From positions 806,001-870,000 of the forward strand of contig NZ_VRSV01000001.1 in assembly GCF_008017415.1 (NCBI RefSeq): DNA of 64,000 nt, written 5' to 3'. The stretch's first letter is position 1, and each line of letters opens with the position of its first letter. The notes under the pieces are model-generated. The model did not search any database, was not told the DNA's origin, and saw only the letters and a program-made list of their open reading frames with translations. The position numbers and the translations under genes were made by a program. Shown in pieces: positions 33,559 through 45,011 of this stretch. The stretch is from Microbacterium hatanonis (GTDB lineage: Bacteria; Actinomycetota; Actinomycetes; Actinomycetales; Microbacteriaceae).

Positions 33559-34475
33559 CTCCCAGCGATCGCAACATCCTCGTGGTCGCCCACGCGCGCC
33601 GAGACGACACCGTCGACGCCGCGGGGCGCGTGGTCTCCGCCCTTCGACAGGCGGGCGCGCGTGCCGTGTTCTCCCGAGACGACCGGGACGACCTCGAAGG
33701 CGCGTTCCCGCTCGACGGCGTCGGCACCCTCGGGGAGGACGTCGCTGTCGACGAGATCGAACTGGCGATCGTGCTCGGCGGCGACGGCACGATCCTCCGT
33801 GCCGCCGAGCTCGTCCGCGGGGGTACCGCCCCCGTCCTAGGCATCAACATGGGGCACGTCGGATTCCTCGCCGAGAGCGAGCGCGACGACATGGACGACG
33901 CCGTGCGCCGCGTCATCGACCGCGACTACCGCGTCGAGGAGCGCCTCGCGCTGTCGGTGCGGGTCAAGGACTCGACCGACGCCGTGATCTACGAGACGTG
34001 GGCGCTCAACGAGGCCACCGTCGAGAAGGCCAGCCGCGAGAGGATGCTGGAGGTCGTGATCGAGGTCGACGGCCGCCCGTTGTCGTCCTTCGGCTGCGAC
34101 GGCGTGGTCGTCGCGACGCCCACCGGGTCGACCGCCTACAACTTCTCGGCGGGAGGACCCGTGATCTGGCCGTCCGTCGAGGCGATCGCGGTCGTGCCGC
34201 TCTCGGCGCACGCCCTCTTCGCGCGTCCGCTCGTCGTCGGCCCCGAGGCCCCGATCGCGATCGAGGTGCTCGAACGCACGAGCGGCGTGGGCATCCTGTG
34301 GTGCGACGGTCGGCGTTCCCACGAGCTGCCGCCGGGCGCGCGCGTGGTGGTCCGCCGCTCCAGCGAGCCCGTACGGCTGGCGCGCCTGCACCCGCCCGCA
34401 TTCACCGACCGCCTCGTGCGGAAATTCCGACTCCCCGTCACCGGGTGGCGCGGACCGGCTCCGGAGATCTCATGA
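33555..34475 (+). CDS. nadK: NAD kinase
   Basis: 306 residues. It phosphorylates NAD to NADP. The diagnostic GGDGT motif (in VLGGDGTILRAAELV), INMGHVGFLAE and the NE/D motif region NEATVEKASRERMLE are present. The glycine-rich TPTGSTAYNFSAGGPVIWP is typical. I chose the ATG at 33555, which overlaps the tlyA stop. Its own stop overlaps recN. Confidence 0.95.
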   Translation: MTPSDRNILVVAHARRDDTVDAAGRVVSALRQAGARAVFSRDDRDDLEGAFPLDGVGTLGEDVAVDEIELAIVLGGDGTILRAAELVRGGTAPVLGINMGHVGFLAESERDDMDDAVRRVIDRDYRVEERLALSVRVKDSTDAVIYETWALNEATVEKASRERMLEVVIEVDGRPLSSFGCDGVVVATPTGSTAYNFSAGGPVIWPSVEAIAVVPLSAHALFARPLVVGPEAPIAIEVLERTSGVGILWCDGRRSHELPPGARVVVRRSSEPVRLARLHPPAFTDRLVRKFRLPVTGWRGPAPEIS

Positions 34476-36169
34476 TCGAGGAGATGCGGCTGCGCGACCT
34501 CGGGGTCATCGCCGAGGCGACCCTGCCGATCGGACCGGGCTTCACGGCCATCACCGGCGAGACCGGCGCGGGCAAGACCATGGTCGTCACGGGGCTCGGG
34601 CTGCTGCTCGGCAACCGGGCCGACTCGGGCGCCGTGCGCTCCGGTGCGGCGCAGGCCGCCGTCGACGGGGTGTGGAGCGTTCCCGAGCACGGTGCGGTCG
34701 TCGACCGCGTCCGCGAGGCCGGCGGCGACGTCGAACCTCTCGGCGGTGGGCAGGCCGAGCTCTACCTCGGGCGCACCGTATCGAGCGAGGGCCGAGGCCG
34801 CGCGACCGTCGGCGGACGCAGCGCCCCCGCGGGAGTGCTCGCCGAACTGGCCGACTCGCTCGTCGTCGTCCACGGGCAGTCCGACCAGCTGCGGCTGCGC
34901 TCCGCCGTCGCGCAGCGCGACGCGCTCGACCGTTTCGGCGGCGCTCCGGTGGCCGCAGCTCTGGCCGACTACCGCGCCGGGTACGAGCATTGGCGCGGTC
35001 TCGACGCGACGCTCACCGAGCTGCAGGACGACCGCGACGTGCGTGGGCGCGAGGCCGATGAGCTGCGCGCCGCGCTCGCCGAGATCGAGGCCGTCGCCCC
35101 GCTCGCGGGTGAGGACGTCGATCTCGCCCAGCGCGCCGAGCGCCTCGCCAATGCCGAGGAGCTGCGACTGGCTGCGGCCACCGCGCACGAAGCGCTCTCG
35201 AGCGAGATGGACGCCGCCGATGCGACCGCGCTCGTCGCCGACGCCCGGCGGTGGCTCGAGCGCGGCAGCATCCACGACTCGACCCTCGAGGCCCTCGCCG
35301 AGCAGGCTGCCGACGTCGGCTACCGGATCGCCGACCTCGCCGCCGCCGTCTCGGCCTATCTCGCCGACCTCGACGAGTCGGGCCCGCACGAGTTGGCGGC
35401 GACCGAGGAGCGGCGCGCCGCCCTCTCGGGACTCGTCCGTGCCCACGGCTCCGTCGATGCGGCGATCGCACTGCTGGAGACCGGGTCGGCCCGTCTCGCC
35501 GAACTCGACGACGACGGCGACCGCATCGAGAGGCTGACGGTCGAGCGGGATGCCGCGGCCGGCGCACTCGACGTCGCCGCCGCCGCGCTGACGGCCGAGC
35601 GCCAGGCCGCAGCCCTGAGGCTCGGCGCGCTCGTGACCGACGAGCTGCACGCCCTGGCGCTTCCCGACGCGACGCTCGTGGTGGAGGTCGCTCCGGGAGC
35701 GGCGAGCACCCACGGGCGCGACGACGTCACGATCCTCCTCGCGCCGCATCCAGGCGCCGACCCGCGGCCGGTCGCGCGCGGAGCCTCCGGGGGAGAGCTC
35801 AGCCGCGTGATGCTGGCGATCGAGGTCGTCATCGCGGGGGTCGACCCCGTGCCGACGTTCGTCTTCGACGAGGTCGACGCCGGGATCGGCGGTGCCGCGG
35901 CGATCGAGGTCGGGCGGCGACTCGCGCGACTCGCCGAGTCGTCGCAGGTGATCGTGGTGACCCACCTCGCGCAGGTGGCTGCCTTCGCGGGCAACCATCT
36001 CTCGGTCGTGAAGAGCAACGACGGCTCGGTCACCGCGTCGAGCGTGAAGCGCCTGGAGGGTGCCGAGCGCGAGGCCGAGATGGCTCGTCTGCTTTCCGGC
36101 CTGGCCGACTCGGATGCCGCGCTCACCCACGCCCGAGAGCTTCTCGACACGGCACGCGCACCGCGGTGA
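34472..36169 (+). CDS. recN: DNA repair protein RecN
   Basis: A 565-residue SMC-like ATPase for double-strand break repair. Walker A GETGAGKT is at 29-36. The central part (about 150-400) is a long Ala/Glu/Leu-rich coiled coil. The C-terminal half holds the ABC-type signature (ARGASGGELSRVMLAIEVV) and Walker B FVFDEVDAGIGG, then VIVVTHLAQVAAFAGNH. The start at 34472 overlaps nadK. Coupled nadK-recN order is conserved in actinobacteria. Confidence 0.95.
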   Translation: MIEEMRLRDLGVIAEATLPIGPGFTAITGETGAGKTMVVTGLGLLLGNRADSGAVRSGAAQAAVDGVWSVPEHGAVVDRVREAGGDVEPLGGGQAELYLGRTVSSEGRGRATVGGRSAPAGVLAELADSLVVVHGQSDQLRLRSAVAQRDALDRFGGAPVAAALADYRAGYEHWRGLDATLTELQDDRDVRGREADELRAALAEIEAVAPLAGEDVDLAQRAERLANAEELRLAAATAHEALSSEMDAADATALVADARRWLERGSIHDSTLEALAEQAADVGYRIADLAAAVSAYLADLDESGPHELAATEERRAALSGLVRAHGSVDAAIALLETGSARLAELDDDGDRIERLTVERDAAAGALDVAAAALTAERQAAALRLGALVTDELHALALPDATLVVEVAPGAASTHGRDDVTILLAPHPGADPRPVARGASGGELSRVMLAIEVVIAGVDPVPTFVFDEVDAGIGGAAAIEVGRRLARLAESSQVIVVTHLAQVAAFAGNHLSVVKSNDGSVTASSVKRLEGAEREAEMARLLSGLADSDAALTHARELLDTARAPR

Positions 36170-39039
36170 GCGTGGACGACGCCTCGGCCGACGCCGGGAC
36201 GCCGCCCGCCTCGGCGGTGCGTCTGCCGCCGCCCCGCCCGACCCCGCTCTACGCGTTCCTCTCGACGCGGCTGCTGCGTCTGGAAGCGTGGCTGCAGTCT
36301 CACGGCGGAACACGACTGCGCCGCGGCATCCAGGCGTTCTGGGCACTGCTGCTCGCCGTCGGCGTGCTGCTGCTCGTGGGGCCGGTCATCAACGAACCAC
36401 TGTCGTTCGACGACATCACGTCGTCGGCGGGAGAGGCGACCGACACCTGGATCGCACGCTCCTTCGACGCGGACTACCGGTTCTCCCGCGACGACGACGG
36501 TCGACTCACCGTAGAGGTCGAGGAGCGGATCACCGCCTTCTTCCCCGATGACGTCGACGAGTCGGCCGTGGAGCGGGTCATCGCCACGCAGTACGAGGGG
36601 CACGACCTGCGACCCGAGCTGCGTGGCGCGACGCTCGACGGCGCACCGATCGAACCGGTCACGCGCACCTCGCCGACCCGCTCGACCTACACCGTGGAGT
36701 CGGGGGAGAGACTGCGCGGCGACCACGAGGTCGTGCTGCGATACGCGCTGCACGACGTGGCCTACCCGACCGAGGACCCGTCATCGCGGCAGGCGTATCA
36801 GCTGCTGAGGTGGGACGTCTTCGGGCCGGAATGGTCGCACGGCGTCACGGACAGCGCCCTCACCCTCACCGTGCCGCGCGAGTTGGCAGCCGCGTACGCG
36901 CGGCAGCCGAGCTCCGGGATCGCGTGGCTGCTGGTCGGCGGCTCGACCACGCTGAGCCCCGACACCGAGACGGCGGACGCCGTCGTCTACCGCGTCACGA
37001 ACGATCAGAGCCTTCCGCCCTACGCCTCGTTCTGGTTCGCCTTCCGGTTCGAGGCGGGCGTCTTCGCGATGCCGGAGCCGTCGGCCCTGTTCTGGGTGCA
37101 GGCGGCGGGGCCCTTCGTGCCGCTCGCTCTCCTCGCGGTGACGGTGCTCTTCGCGCTCGCCGCCCGGCGTGTTGCATGGGCCGACGCGCGAGGGCGAGCC
37201 TGGTTCGTGATGCAGGAGGCCCCGCGGCGGGGTGCCACTGCGGGCGCCGATGCCAGGCTGTGGCGGGCTCGGCGGACCAGCGCGCTGATCGACGCGCTCG
37301 TGGCGTACCGGTCCGAGCCGTCGAACACGGCCGCCCGACGTCACCTCGTGCGCGTCGCGCGACGCACCGGCCGCCTCGGCGATCTGCCCCGGGCCCTCAC
37401 CGCCTACCGGGCATCGCCGGCGTGGAGGGCGCAGTTCACCGAGGGACTGCGCCGCGTGCCCCGCGGGTTCGTCCGCGATGCCTTCATCGGCGCCGCGCTC
37501 GGGCTGACCGTCGTGCAGTGGGGGCTCGTTCGCCAGTTGTCGTACCAGGTGCCGCTCTCGGTCTACTGGTGGCCGGTCGCCGTCGTCGCCGTATCGACCG
37601 CGCTCGCTGCCGTCGTCCTCGCCATCGCCCTCACCGCCCGCCCGTTGACGCACGACGGCGCGCTCGCGGAGGAGCACCTCCGGGGCCAGCGACGGTTCCT
37701 CGAGCAGACGTCGGCGATCGAGCGCACACCGTTGCGCGACCCGCTTCTGCCCTACGTCGCGATGTTCGCCCGGCCCGCCCGCGCGCGCCGGCTCATCACC
37801 GGGCTGCTCGAGCGGGAGGGGGTCTCTCGCCAGGTGGCCGACGACCCCCACTTCGTCACCGCCGGGCGGCTGGCGATCCGAGTGTCCGCCGTCGTCGCGG
37901 TGATCGCCGCGCTGGTGCTGTCGATCGCCACGACCGCCGGCACCCGTCACGCCCTCGATCAGTACGCCGTCCTCGACGACATCGCGGGGGAGTACGGGGT
38001 CTTCGTCTCCGACGTCGACATCGAGGCCACCCTGACCCGCGGGGAGGGCGGCCACGCGCGTGTCGAGGTGGTCGAGACCCTCGTCGCGGCCGTGGGCGAG
38101 AACCTCCGCGCGATTCCGCAGGTCACCCGCGCATGGCGCGACCAGGTCGACGGTCACGACCAGGGGCTGGTGGTCGATGCGATCCTCGTCGACGGTGTCG
38201 AGGCGCCTTTCGAGCAGAGTCGGGTGCGGGGGCACGCCCTCGTGCAGACGAGATTCGCCGACGACTGGCCCGGCGACCATGAGATCGAGATCCGCTACAC
38301 GCTCACCGACGCCGCATCCGCTCTTCGCACCGGGGACGGCCGGCAGGATCGCGTGCAGTGGACGGCGCTCCTGCCGTGGTGGGAATCGTCGTGGCAGGGG
38401 ATCGACGTCGAACCCGAGCGCCTCCGGATGGCGATCGGCATGTCGACCGACCTCGCCGACGCGCTCCGACCCGACAGCGGGTGGCTCGCCGAGTTGGCTC
38501 ATCGTCGCGATCGTTCGCCCGAGGCCTTCGGGGTCCCGTCCGAGGTGCGGGGCGAGGCGGTGTTCTCCTTCGACGAGCGTGCCGACGACGAGTACGAGCC
38601 CGGCAGCCTCTGGCCGAACGGCGCGCAGTTCGGCGGTGCGCAGCTGACGTTCCCCGCCGGGACGTTCACGGGGCCGTCCGAGGCCGAATGGGGCTGGTAT
38701 GCGGCGTGGCAGATGCTGCCATGGCTGCTGTCTCCGCTGCTGGCGCTCGTCGTGCTCGTCCTCAGCGCGGTCGGCGCCGTCTCGGGCGCGGATCGGCTCG
38801 CCCGTCGCGGCAAGACGCGCGACCTCGTGCGGTGGGTGCCGCTCGCCCTTACCGTCGCGCAGCTGCCGTTGCTGTTCTGGGCGACCGTCGACGCGTACTC
38901 CGAAGATCCGCTGCTGCTCGTGATGTTCGCGTCGCTGGGCGTGAGCGCCGTGGCCGCCTGGGTCGTCGTCGTGAAGACACGGCATACGCCGGCGCCGGTT
39001 GCCGCACCCCCGGCGCGTCGGCGGCGGGCTCGCCGGTGA
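36166..39039 (+). CDS. Large membrane protein with two DUF2207-like ectodomains
   Basis: 957 residues from the GTG at 36166, which overlaps the recN stop. After a cytoplasmic start there is a membrane segment (about 48-72, [18 protein letters not shown]). An ectodomain (about 75-290) begins [43 protein letters not shown]. Two or three membrane helices and a cytoplasmic helical part follow. A further membrane helix (about 575-595) then leads to a second ectodomain (about 605-830) that repeats the plan: [29 protein letters not shown] and [17 protein letters not shown] match [17 protein letters not shown] of the first. Three more membrane segments end the protein. The repeated ectodomain resembles DUF2207 (PF09972). 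Function unknown. In M. tuberculosis this slot holds the SteA and MctB genes. Confidence 0.75.
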   Translation: MSVDDASADAGTPPASAVRLPPPRPTPLYAFLSTRLLRLEAWLQSHGGTRLRRGIQAFWALLLAVGVLLLVGPVINEPLSFDDITSSAGEATDTWIARSFDADYRFSRDDDGRLTVEVEERITAFFPDDVDESAVERVIATQYEGHDLRPELRGATLDGAPIEPVTRTSPTRSTYTVESGERLRGDHEVVLRYALHDVAYPTEDPSSRQAYQLLRWDVFGPEWSHGVTDSALTLTVPRELAAAYARQPSSGIAWLLVGGSTTLSPDTETADAVVYRVTNDQSLPPYASFWFAFRFEAGVFAMPEPSALFWVQAAGPFVPLALLAVTVLFALAARRVAWADARGRAWFVMQEAPRRGATAGADARLWRARRTSALIDALVAYRSEPSNTAARRHLVRVARRTGRLGDLPRALTAYRASPAWRAQFTEGLRRVPRGFVRDAFIGAALGLTVVQWGLVRQLSYQVPLSVYWWPVAVVAVSTALAAVVLAIALTARPLTHDGALAEEHLRGQRRFLEQTSAIERTPLRDPLLPYVAMFARPARARRLITGLLEREGVSRQVADDPHFVTAGRLAIRVSAVVAVIAALVLSIATTAGTRHALDQYAVLDDIAGEYGVFVSDVDIEATLTRGEGGHARVEVVETLVAAVGENLRAIPQVTRAWRDQVDGHDQGLVVDAILVDGVEAPFEQSRVRGHALVQTRFADDWPGDHEIEIRYTLTDAASALRTGDGRQDRVQWTALLPWWESSWQGIDVEPERLRMAIGMSTDLADALRPDSGWLAELAHRRDRSPEAFGVPSEVRGEAVFSFDERADDEYEPGSLWPNGAQFGGAQLTFPAGTFTGPSEAEWGWYAAWQMLPWLLSPLLALVVLVLSAVGAVSGADRLARRGKTRDLVRWVPLALTVAQLPLLFWATVDAYSEDPLLLVMFASLGVSAVAAWVVVVKTRHTPAPVAAPPARRRRARR

Positions 39040-39048
39040 GCGGACTGA

Positions 39049-39054
39049 TAGCAT
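39049..39054 (+). promoter_or_regulatory. -10 box (leaderless) of pyrG
   Basis: TAGCAT is followed by 8 nt and then GTG at 39063. It lies just after the stop of the DUF2207-like gene. Confidence 0.4.
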
Positions 39055-39062
39055 GGAAGCCC

Positions 39063-40760
39063 GTGACGGACTCTTCATCTACGGGCACCTCTTCCAGCAA
39101 GACCACCAAGCACATCTTCGTGACCGGGGGCGTGGTCTCCTCGCTCGGCAAGGGCCTCACGGCCGCCAGTCTCGGCAACCTTCTGACCGCACGCGGCCTT
39201 CACGTCGTGATGCAGAAGCTCGATCCGTACCTCAACGTCGATCCGGGCACGATGAACCCGTTCCAGCACGGCGAGGTCTTCGTGACCGACGACGGCGCCG
39301 AGACCGACCTCGACATCGGGCACTACGAGCGGTTCCTCGACATCGAACTCAGCCAGGCCGCGAACGTCACGACCGGTCAGGTCTACTCCGAGGTGATCGC
39401 GCGTGAGCGGCGCGGTGAGTACCTCGGCGACACGGTGCAGGTCATCCCGCACATCACCGACGAGATCAAGCGACGCATGCGTCTGCAGGCGAGCGAAGAT
39501 CCGCAGCCCGACGTCATCATCACCGAGATCGGCGGAACGGTCGGCGACATCGAGTCGCAGCCGTTCATCGAGTCGGCGCGGCAGATCCGCCACGAGCTCG
39601 GCCGCGGCAACGTCTTCTTCGTGCACGTCTCCCTCGTGCCGTTCATGGGCGCGTCGGGCGAGCAGAAGACCAAGCCGACGCAGCACTCCGTCGCCGCCCT
39701 CCGCTCGATCGGCATCCAGCCCGACGCGCTGGTGCTGCGCAGCGACCGCCCGGTCACCGAGTCGAACAAGCGCAAGATCGCCCTCATGTGCGACGTCGAC
39801 GAAGACGCCGTGGTGAACGCGGTCGACGTCCCGAGCATCTACGACATCCCCTCGATGCTCCACGACCAGGGACTCGACGAGTACCTGGTGCGCGCGCTCG
39901 GACTCGAGAAGGCGAACGACGTCGACTGGTCGCGCTGGCAGAAGGTGCTCCAGGCGGTGCACAACCCGAAGCACGAGGTGACGATCGGTCTCGTCGGCAA
40001 GTACATCGACCTGCCCGACGCCTACCTCTCCGTGACCGAGGCGCTCAAGGCGGGTGGTTTCGCTCATGAGACCCACGTCACGGTGACCTGGATCCCCTCC
40101 GACCTCTGCGAGACGCCGGAGGGTGCCGAGAAGGCGCTCGGCGGACTCGACGGCATCGTGATCCCCGGCGGCTTCGGCATCCGCGGCATCGAGGGCAAGC
40201 TCGGGGCGCTCAAGTTCGCGCGCGAGCAGGGCATCCCGACCCTCGGCATCTGCCTGGGTCTGCAGTGCATCGTGGTCGAGTACGCCCGTCACGTCGCCGG
40301 TCTCGAGGGTGCGTCGTCGAGCGAGTTCGACCCCGACAGCCCCCACCCGGTCGTCGCGACCATGGCCGAGCAGGTCGACATCCTCGACCGCGGCGATCTG
40401 GGCGGCACGATGCGCCTCGGCCTGTACCCGGCCGATCTCGCGCCGGGTTCGGTCGCCGAGGAGGTGTACGGCGCCTCCCAGGTGTCGGAGCGCCACCGCC
40501 ACCGCTACGAGGTCAACAACGCCTACCGCGAGCAGCTCGCCGCAGCGGGCCTGGTGTTCTCCGGGCTCAACCCCGACCTCGACCTGGTCGAGTACGTCGA
40601 GCTCCCGCGCGACGTGCACCCGTACTACATCGCCACCCAGGCGCACCCCGAGCTCCGCTCGCGCCCGACCGAGCCGCATCCGCTCTTCCGTGGCCTCGTC
40701 GGCGCCGCACTCGACCGTCACCGTGCGAGCGAGCTGTTCGACGTCGAGGAGTCGGCGTGA
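39063..40760 (+). CDS. pyrG: CTP synthase
   Basis: 565 residues. It aminates UTP to CTP with ATP and glutamine. The synthetase domain opens with [23 protein letters not shown] and contains [40 protein letters not shown]. The GATase domain carries the cysteine nucleophile C397 in GICLGLQC and a C-terminal His/Glu pair in [24 protein letters not shown] sequence. A short Ser/Thr-rich N-terminal extension precedes the fold. The GTG start is preferred because of the -10 box and because it begins just before the conserved part. It overlaps the next gene by 4 nt. Confidence 0.96.
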   Translation: MTDSSSTGTSSSKTTKHIFVTGGVVSSLGKGLTAASLGNLLTARGLHVVMQKLDPYLNVDPGTMNPFQHGEVFVTDDGAETDLDIGHYERFLDIELSQAANVTTGQVYSEVIARERRGEYLGDTVQVIPHITDEIKRRMRLQASEDPQPDVIITEIGGTVGDIESQPFIESARQIRHELGRGNVFFVHVSLVPFMGASGEQKTKPTQHSVAALRSIGIQPDALVLRSDRPVTESNKRKIALMCDVDEDAVVNAVDVPSIYDIPSMLHDQGLDEYLVRALGLEKANDVDWSRWQKVLQAVHNPKHEVTIGLVGKYIDLPDAYLSVTEALKAGGFAHETHVTVTWIPSDLCETPEGAEKALGGLDGIVIPGGFGIRGIEGKLGALKFAREQGIPTLGICLGLQCIVVEYARHVAGLEGASSSEFDPDSPHPVVATMAEQVDILDRGDLGGTMRLGLYPADLAPGSVAEEVYGASQVSERHRHRYEVNNAYREQLAAAGLVFSGLNPDLDLVEYVELPRDVHPYYIATQAHPELRSRPTEPHPLFRGLVGAALDRHRASELFDVEESA

Positions 40761-41365
40761 CGGATGCTGCGGGTTCCGGGCCTGGCGCGGGACTCCGCGA
40801 CGAGGCGGTCGAGCCCGAGGTGGTGGATTCCGAGAAGGTCTACGCCGGTCGGGTGTGGGACGTGCGCTCCGACACCGTGCGCTACGGCGACGGTGAGATC
40901 GTGCGGCAGTACGTCGACCATCCGGGCGCCGCGGCAGTCGTCGCGATCGACGACGAGGATCGCGTCGTGCTCATCCAGCAGTACCGCCACCCCGTGCGGC
41001 TGCGCGAGTGGGAGATCCCGGCCGGGCTCCTCGACGTGGCGGGGGAGCCGCCCGAGGACTCGGTCGTGCGCGAGCTCGCTGAGGAGGTCGACCTCGTCGC
41101 CCGCCGTTGGCAGCCGCTGCTGAAGATGCACACCTCGCCCGGCGGGAGCGACGAGGTGCTGCACATCTTCCTCGCCCGCGGCCTCGAGGCGGCTCCCGCC
41201 GCGTTCGACCGCGAGGACGAGGAGGCCGACATCCGCGTGGAGCGGGTTGCGCTCGCAGACGTCGTCGACGGGATCATCGAGGGCCGGTTCGGCAACGCGA
41301 TCCTCATCGCCGGCGTCATGGCGGCGGCCGAGGTGCTCCGGCGGGAAGCCGCCGCGGAGCGCTGA
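40757..41365 (+). CDS. NUDIX hydrolase, ADP-ribose pyrophosphatase type
   Basis: 202 residues. The NUDIX box lies around [24 protein letters not shown] (G(x)5E(x)7REVxEEx pattern: E, R, E, E conserved). The N-terminal dimerisation strand [14 protein letters not shown] and the [17 protein letters not shown] motif are those of ADP-ribose pyrophosphatases (Rv1700 type), which split ADP-ribose into AMP and ribose-5-phosphate. The GTG start overlaps the pyrG stop. Confidence 0.9.
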   Translation: MTDAAGSGPGAGLRDEAVEPEVVDSEKVYAGRVWDVRSDTVRYGDGEIVRQYVDHPGAAAVVAIDDEDRVVLIQQYRHPVRLREWEIPAGLLDVAGEPPEDSVVRELAEEVDLVARRWQPLLKMHTSPGGSDEVLHIFLARGLEAAPAAFDREDEEADIRVERVALADVVDGIIEGRFGNAILIAGVMAAAEVLRREAAAER

Positions 41366-41366
41366 C

Positions 41367-42290
41367 GTGCGCGTCGAGCGGGCGGTCGATGCGTATCTGC
41401 GGCACGTCTCGCTCGAACGGGGTCTCTCCGAGCACACGCAGGCGGCGTACCGGCGCGACCTCGCCGTCTACGTGGAGTGGCTGGCCGAGCGAGGAGTCGC
41501 CGACACGTCGGAGGTGACGACGGCGATGGTGGCCGAGTTCGCGGCCGAGCGCGCGTCGGCACAGCCGCCCCCCGCGTCGTCGTCGCTCGCGCGCCTGCAG
41601 TCGTCGGTGCGGGGCCTGCACCGGTACCTCGTGCGCGAGGGCACCGAGACCGAGGACCCCAGCGGCCGGCTGCGCCCGCCGAAGGCCGCACGGCGGCTGC
41701 CGAAGGCGCTCGCACTGACCCAGATCGAGGCGCTGCTGAATGCCGCGGGGCCCGCGCCCGGCGACGACGTGCCGGCCGAGCCCGCCGCCGTGCGCGACCG
41801 CGCGCTGCTCGAGCTGCTGTACGCCACCGGCGCGCGCGTCTCGGAGGTCGTGCAGCTCGATGTCGACGATCTCGCCCACGGCGACGTGATACGGGTGCGC
41901 GGCAAGGGCGACAAGGAGCGCATCGTGCCCGTCGGCTCCTACGCGCGTGCCGCCGTCGAGGCGTACCTGACGCGCGTGCGCCCGGCGCTGGCCGCCCGCG
42001 GCCACTCATCACCCCGGCTCTTCCTCGGCGTTCGCGGCGCTCCGTTGTCACGGCAGAGCGCGTGGCTCGTCATCCAGCAGGCCGCTGAGCGGGCCGGTCT
42101 CGAGGCGCATGTGTCGCCGCACACCTTCCGGCACTCGTTCGCCACGCATCTGCTGCAGGGCGGGGCCGACGTGCGCGTCGTGCAGGAGCTTCTGGGCCAC
42201 GCCTCGGTCGCGACCACGCAGATCTACACGCATGTCAGCATCGACGCGCTCCGCGACGTCTACGCCACGTCGCATCCGCGTGCTCGCTGA
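41367..42290 (+). CDS. xerD: Site-specific tyrosine recombinase XerD
   Basis: 307 residues. An N-terminal SAM-like core-binding domain (VDAYLRHVSLERGLSEHTQAAYRRDLAVYVEWL) is followed by the catalytic domain. The active residues are the Arg in YATGARVSE, the Lys in RGKGDKER, His and Arg in HTFRHSFATHLLQGG, the His in LLGHASVATTQ and the nucleophile Tyr in IYTHVS. With XerC it resolves chromosome dimers at dif before division. The GTG start lies just after the NUDIX stop. Gene position equals Rv1701 (XerD). Confidence 0.95.
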   Translation: MRVERAVDAYLRHVSLERGLSEHTQAAYRRDLAVYVEWLAERGVADTSEVTTAMVAEFAAERASAQPPPASSSLARLQSSVRGLHRYLVREGTETEDPSGRLRPPKAARRLPKALALTQIEALLNAAGPAPGDDVPAEPAAVRDRALLELLYATGARVSEVVQLDVDDLAHGDVIRVRGKGDKERIVPVGSYARAAVEAYLTRVRPALAARGHSSPRLFLGVRGAPLSRQSAWLVIQQAAERAGLEAHVSPHTFRHSFATHLLQGGADVRVVQELLGHASVATTQIYTHVSIDALRDVYATSHPRAR

Positions 42291-42389
42291 GCGGGCGAGT
42301 ATTTCCACCCTGTGAATTTCCTGGACGACGTGGGGGATCGCGGGTAGCGTGCCTTCAACCCCCCAGGTAGGTCGAAGGAGAACCGCATC

Positions 42390-44042
42390 GTGCGAGAACT
42401 GCAGCGTCGCTGGACACCCGTCAGAATCGGAATCGCAGCGGGCGTGCTGCTCGTCGCCGGGTCGGGTGCGGCCCCGGCCTTCGCGGTCGATCCGGCCGAT
42501 CTCGAGAGCCGCGTCACGGTCGAGGGCGTGCGTGCGCACCTCGAGGCGTTCCAGGCGATCGCCGATGGGAACGACGGGAACCGCGCCGCCGGCACCTCGG
42601 GATACGAAGCGAGCGGCGCCTACGTCGAGGCGGTGCTGCGCGAAGCCGGGTACGAGCCGCAGCGCCAGACCTTCGAGGCGACGGTGCAGACGATCGACGA
42701 GTACGCGCTCGCGATCGACGGGATCACGTTCACCGACGACGAAGACGAGGACGGCGCCCCGGGTCCGCTCGGACTCCCGATGGAGTACACGCCGTCGACG
42801 CCGGCCGCCGGTCTCACCGACGTCGCCCTCGTCGCGCCGGCGACCGCCAACGGCTGCAACGCCGGCGAATGGGGCGGGGTGGATGCGACGGGCAAGATCG
42901 CCGTCGTCTCCCGGGGGGTGTGCTCGTTCACCGAGAAGTCCATCGCCGCCGGTGCCGCCGGCGCCGTCGCGATCCTCGTGTACAACAGCGAACCGGGGGT
43001 GCTCTCCGGCACGCTCGGCGAGCAGACTCCCGACCTCATCCCCTCGGTGGGCATCCTGCAGTCGCAGGGGCAGACGCTCGTCGCGGCGATGGCTGCGGGT
43101 ACGGTGACGGCCGACCTCCAGCTGCAGCAGACGCTGTCGGTCATCGAGACGTTCAACATCATCGCCGACACGCCCACCGGCGCGGCCGAGAACACCGTCA
43201 TGCTCGGCGCCCACCTCGACTCGGTGCCCGAGGGTGCCGGCATCAACGACAACGGCTCCGGCTCGGCGGCCATCCTCGAGACGGCCGTGCAGCTCGCCGC
43301 ATCCGGAGACCTCGCCAACCGCGTGCGCTTCGCGTGGTGGGGTGCGGAGGAGATCGGGCTGCTCGGCTCGGCGAACTACGTCGCCGAGCTCACCGAGGAG
43401 CAGGCCGGAGAGATCGTCACCTACCTCAACTTCGACATGGTCGCCTCGCCGAACTACGTGATCTCGGTGTACGACGCCGACCAGTCGACGTACGAGGCTC
43501 CCGTGGACGTTCCCGACGGATCGATACAGACCGAGGCGGCGTTCACCGACTACTTCGACGCGATCGGTCAGCCCTGGATCGACACGGCGTTCGACGCCCG
43601 CAGCGACTACGACGCGTTCATCTCCGCGGGCATCCCCGCCTCCGGCCTGTTCACGGGCGCCGACGAGGTCAAGACCGCGGAGCAGGCCGCGCTCTTCGGC
43701 GGCACGGTCGGCGAGATCCACGACCCGAATTACCACACGCCCGCCGACGACATCACGAACGTCAACGATGAGGCGCTCGGGATCATGCTGGGAGCGATCG
43801 CGCACGTCACCGCGGAGCTCGCCAACGACGTCACGTCGATCACCGGCGTCGTGCCCCCGGTCGAGCCGTCGCCGGAGCCCACGGCGAGCCCCGCACCGAC
43901 CGTCACCGGCGCCCCGGCCGCGCTCGCCGAGAGCGGTGGCGAGCCGGCGATGGTGTGGATGGCGGGTGCCGGGCTGCTGACGGGCATCGGCGCGATGACG
44001 CTCGTCGCCGTCCGGCGTCGCGGATCGGTGCGCACCGAGTGA
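42390..44042 (+). CDS. Secreted, wall-anchored M28-family aminopeptidase with PA domain
   Basis: 550 residues. A signal peptide ends near AFA (32). A PA (protease-associated) insert runs about 130-245 (TANGCNAGEWGGVDATGKIAVVSRGVCSFTEKSIAAGAAGAVAILVYN). The M28 core has the zinc ligands H275 (GAHLDSV), D287 (INDNGSGS), E320/E321 (AEEIGL), D349 (NFDMV) and H449 (PNYHTPADD). A Pro-rich linker leads to LAESGGEP, a hydrophobic helix and RRRGS, a C-terminal sorting signal close to the LAxTG type used by class E sortases. It likely trims peptides on the cell surface. It has a good GAAGGAG site. This gene sits between xerD and parA, where other actinobacteria carry different genes. Confidence 0.9.
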   Translation: MRELQRRWTPVRIGIAAGVLLVAGSGAAPAFAVDPADLESRVTVEGVRAHLEAFQAIADGNDGNRAAGTSGYEASGAYVEAVLREAGYEPQRQTFEATVQTIDEYALAIDGITFTDDEDEDGAPGPLGLPMEYTPSTPAAGLTDVALVAPATANGCNAGEWGGVDATGKIAVVSRGVCSFTEKSIAAGAAGAVAILVYNSEPGVLSGTLGEQTPDLIPSVGILQSQGQTLVAAMAAGTVTADLQLQQTLSVIETFNIIADTPTGAAENTVMLGAHLDSVPEGAGINDNGSGSAAILETAVQLAASGDLANRVRFAWWGAEEIGLLGSANYVAELTEEQAGEIVTYLNFDMVASPNYVISVYDADQSTYEAPVDVPDGSIQTEAAFTDYFDAIGQPWIDTAFDARSDYDAFISAGIPASGLFTGADEVKTAEQAALFGGTVGEIHDPNYHTPADDITNVNDEALGIMLGAIAHVTAELANDVTSITGVVPPVEPSPEPTASPAPTVTGAPAALAESGGEPAMVWMAGAGLLTGIGAMTLVAVRRRGSVRTE

Positions 44043-44047
44043 CGTGC

Positions 44048-44075
44048 GGCCGGTGTGCCCGCGCGGGTGCCGGCC
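44048..44075 (+). terminator. GC-rich hairpin after the M28 peptidase gene
   Basis: The outer arms GGCCGG (44048-44053) and CCGGCC (44070-44075) enclose an inner CCCGC/GCGGG stem. It lies 5 nt after the stop, with no T-tract. Confidence 0.4.
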
Positions 44076-44123
44076 CCCTCACTCGGTAGCATGGGAGGCA
44101 CGGTAGCTAAGGCAGGTGGGTCG

Positions 44124-44994
<871 letters not shown>

Positions 44995-45011
<17 letters not shown>

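Noticed and set aside
44091..44093. ATG at 44091 as the parA start
   Set aside because: It overlaps a TAGCAT -10 box and lacks a ribosome site. The GTG at 44124 follows AGGTGGG. Not fully excluded.
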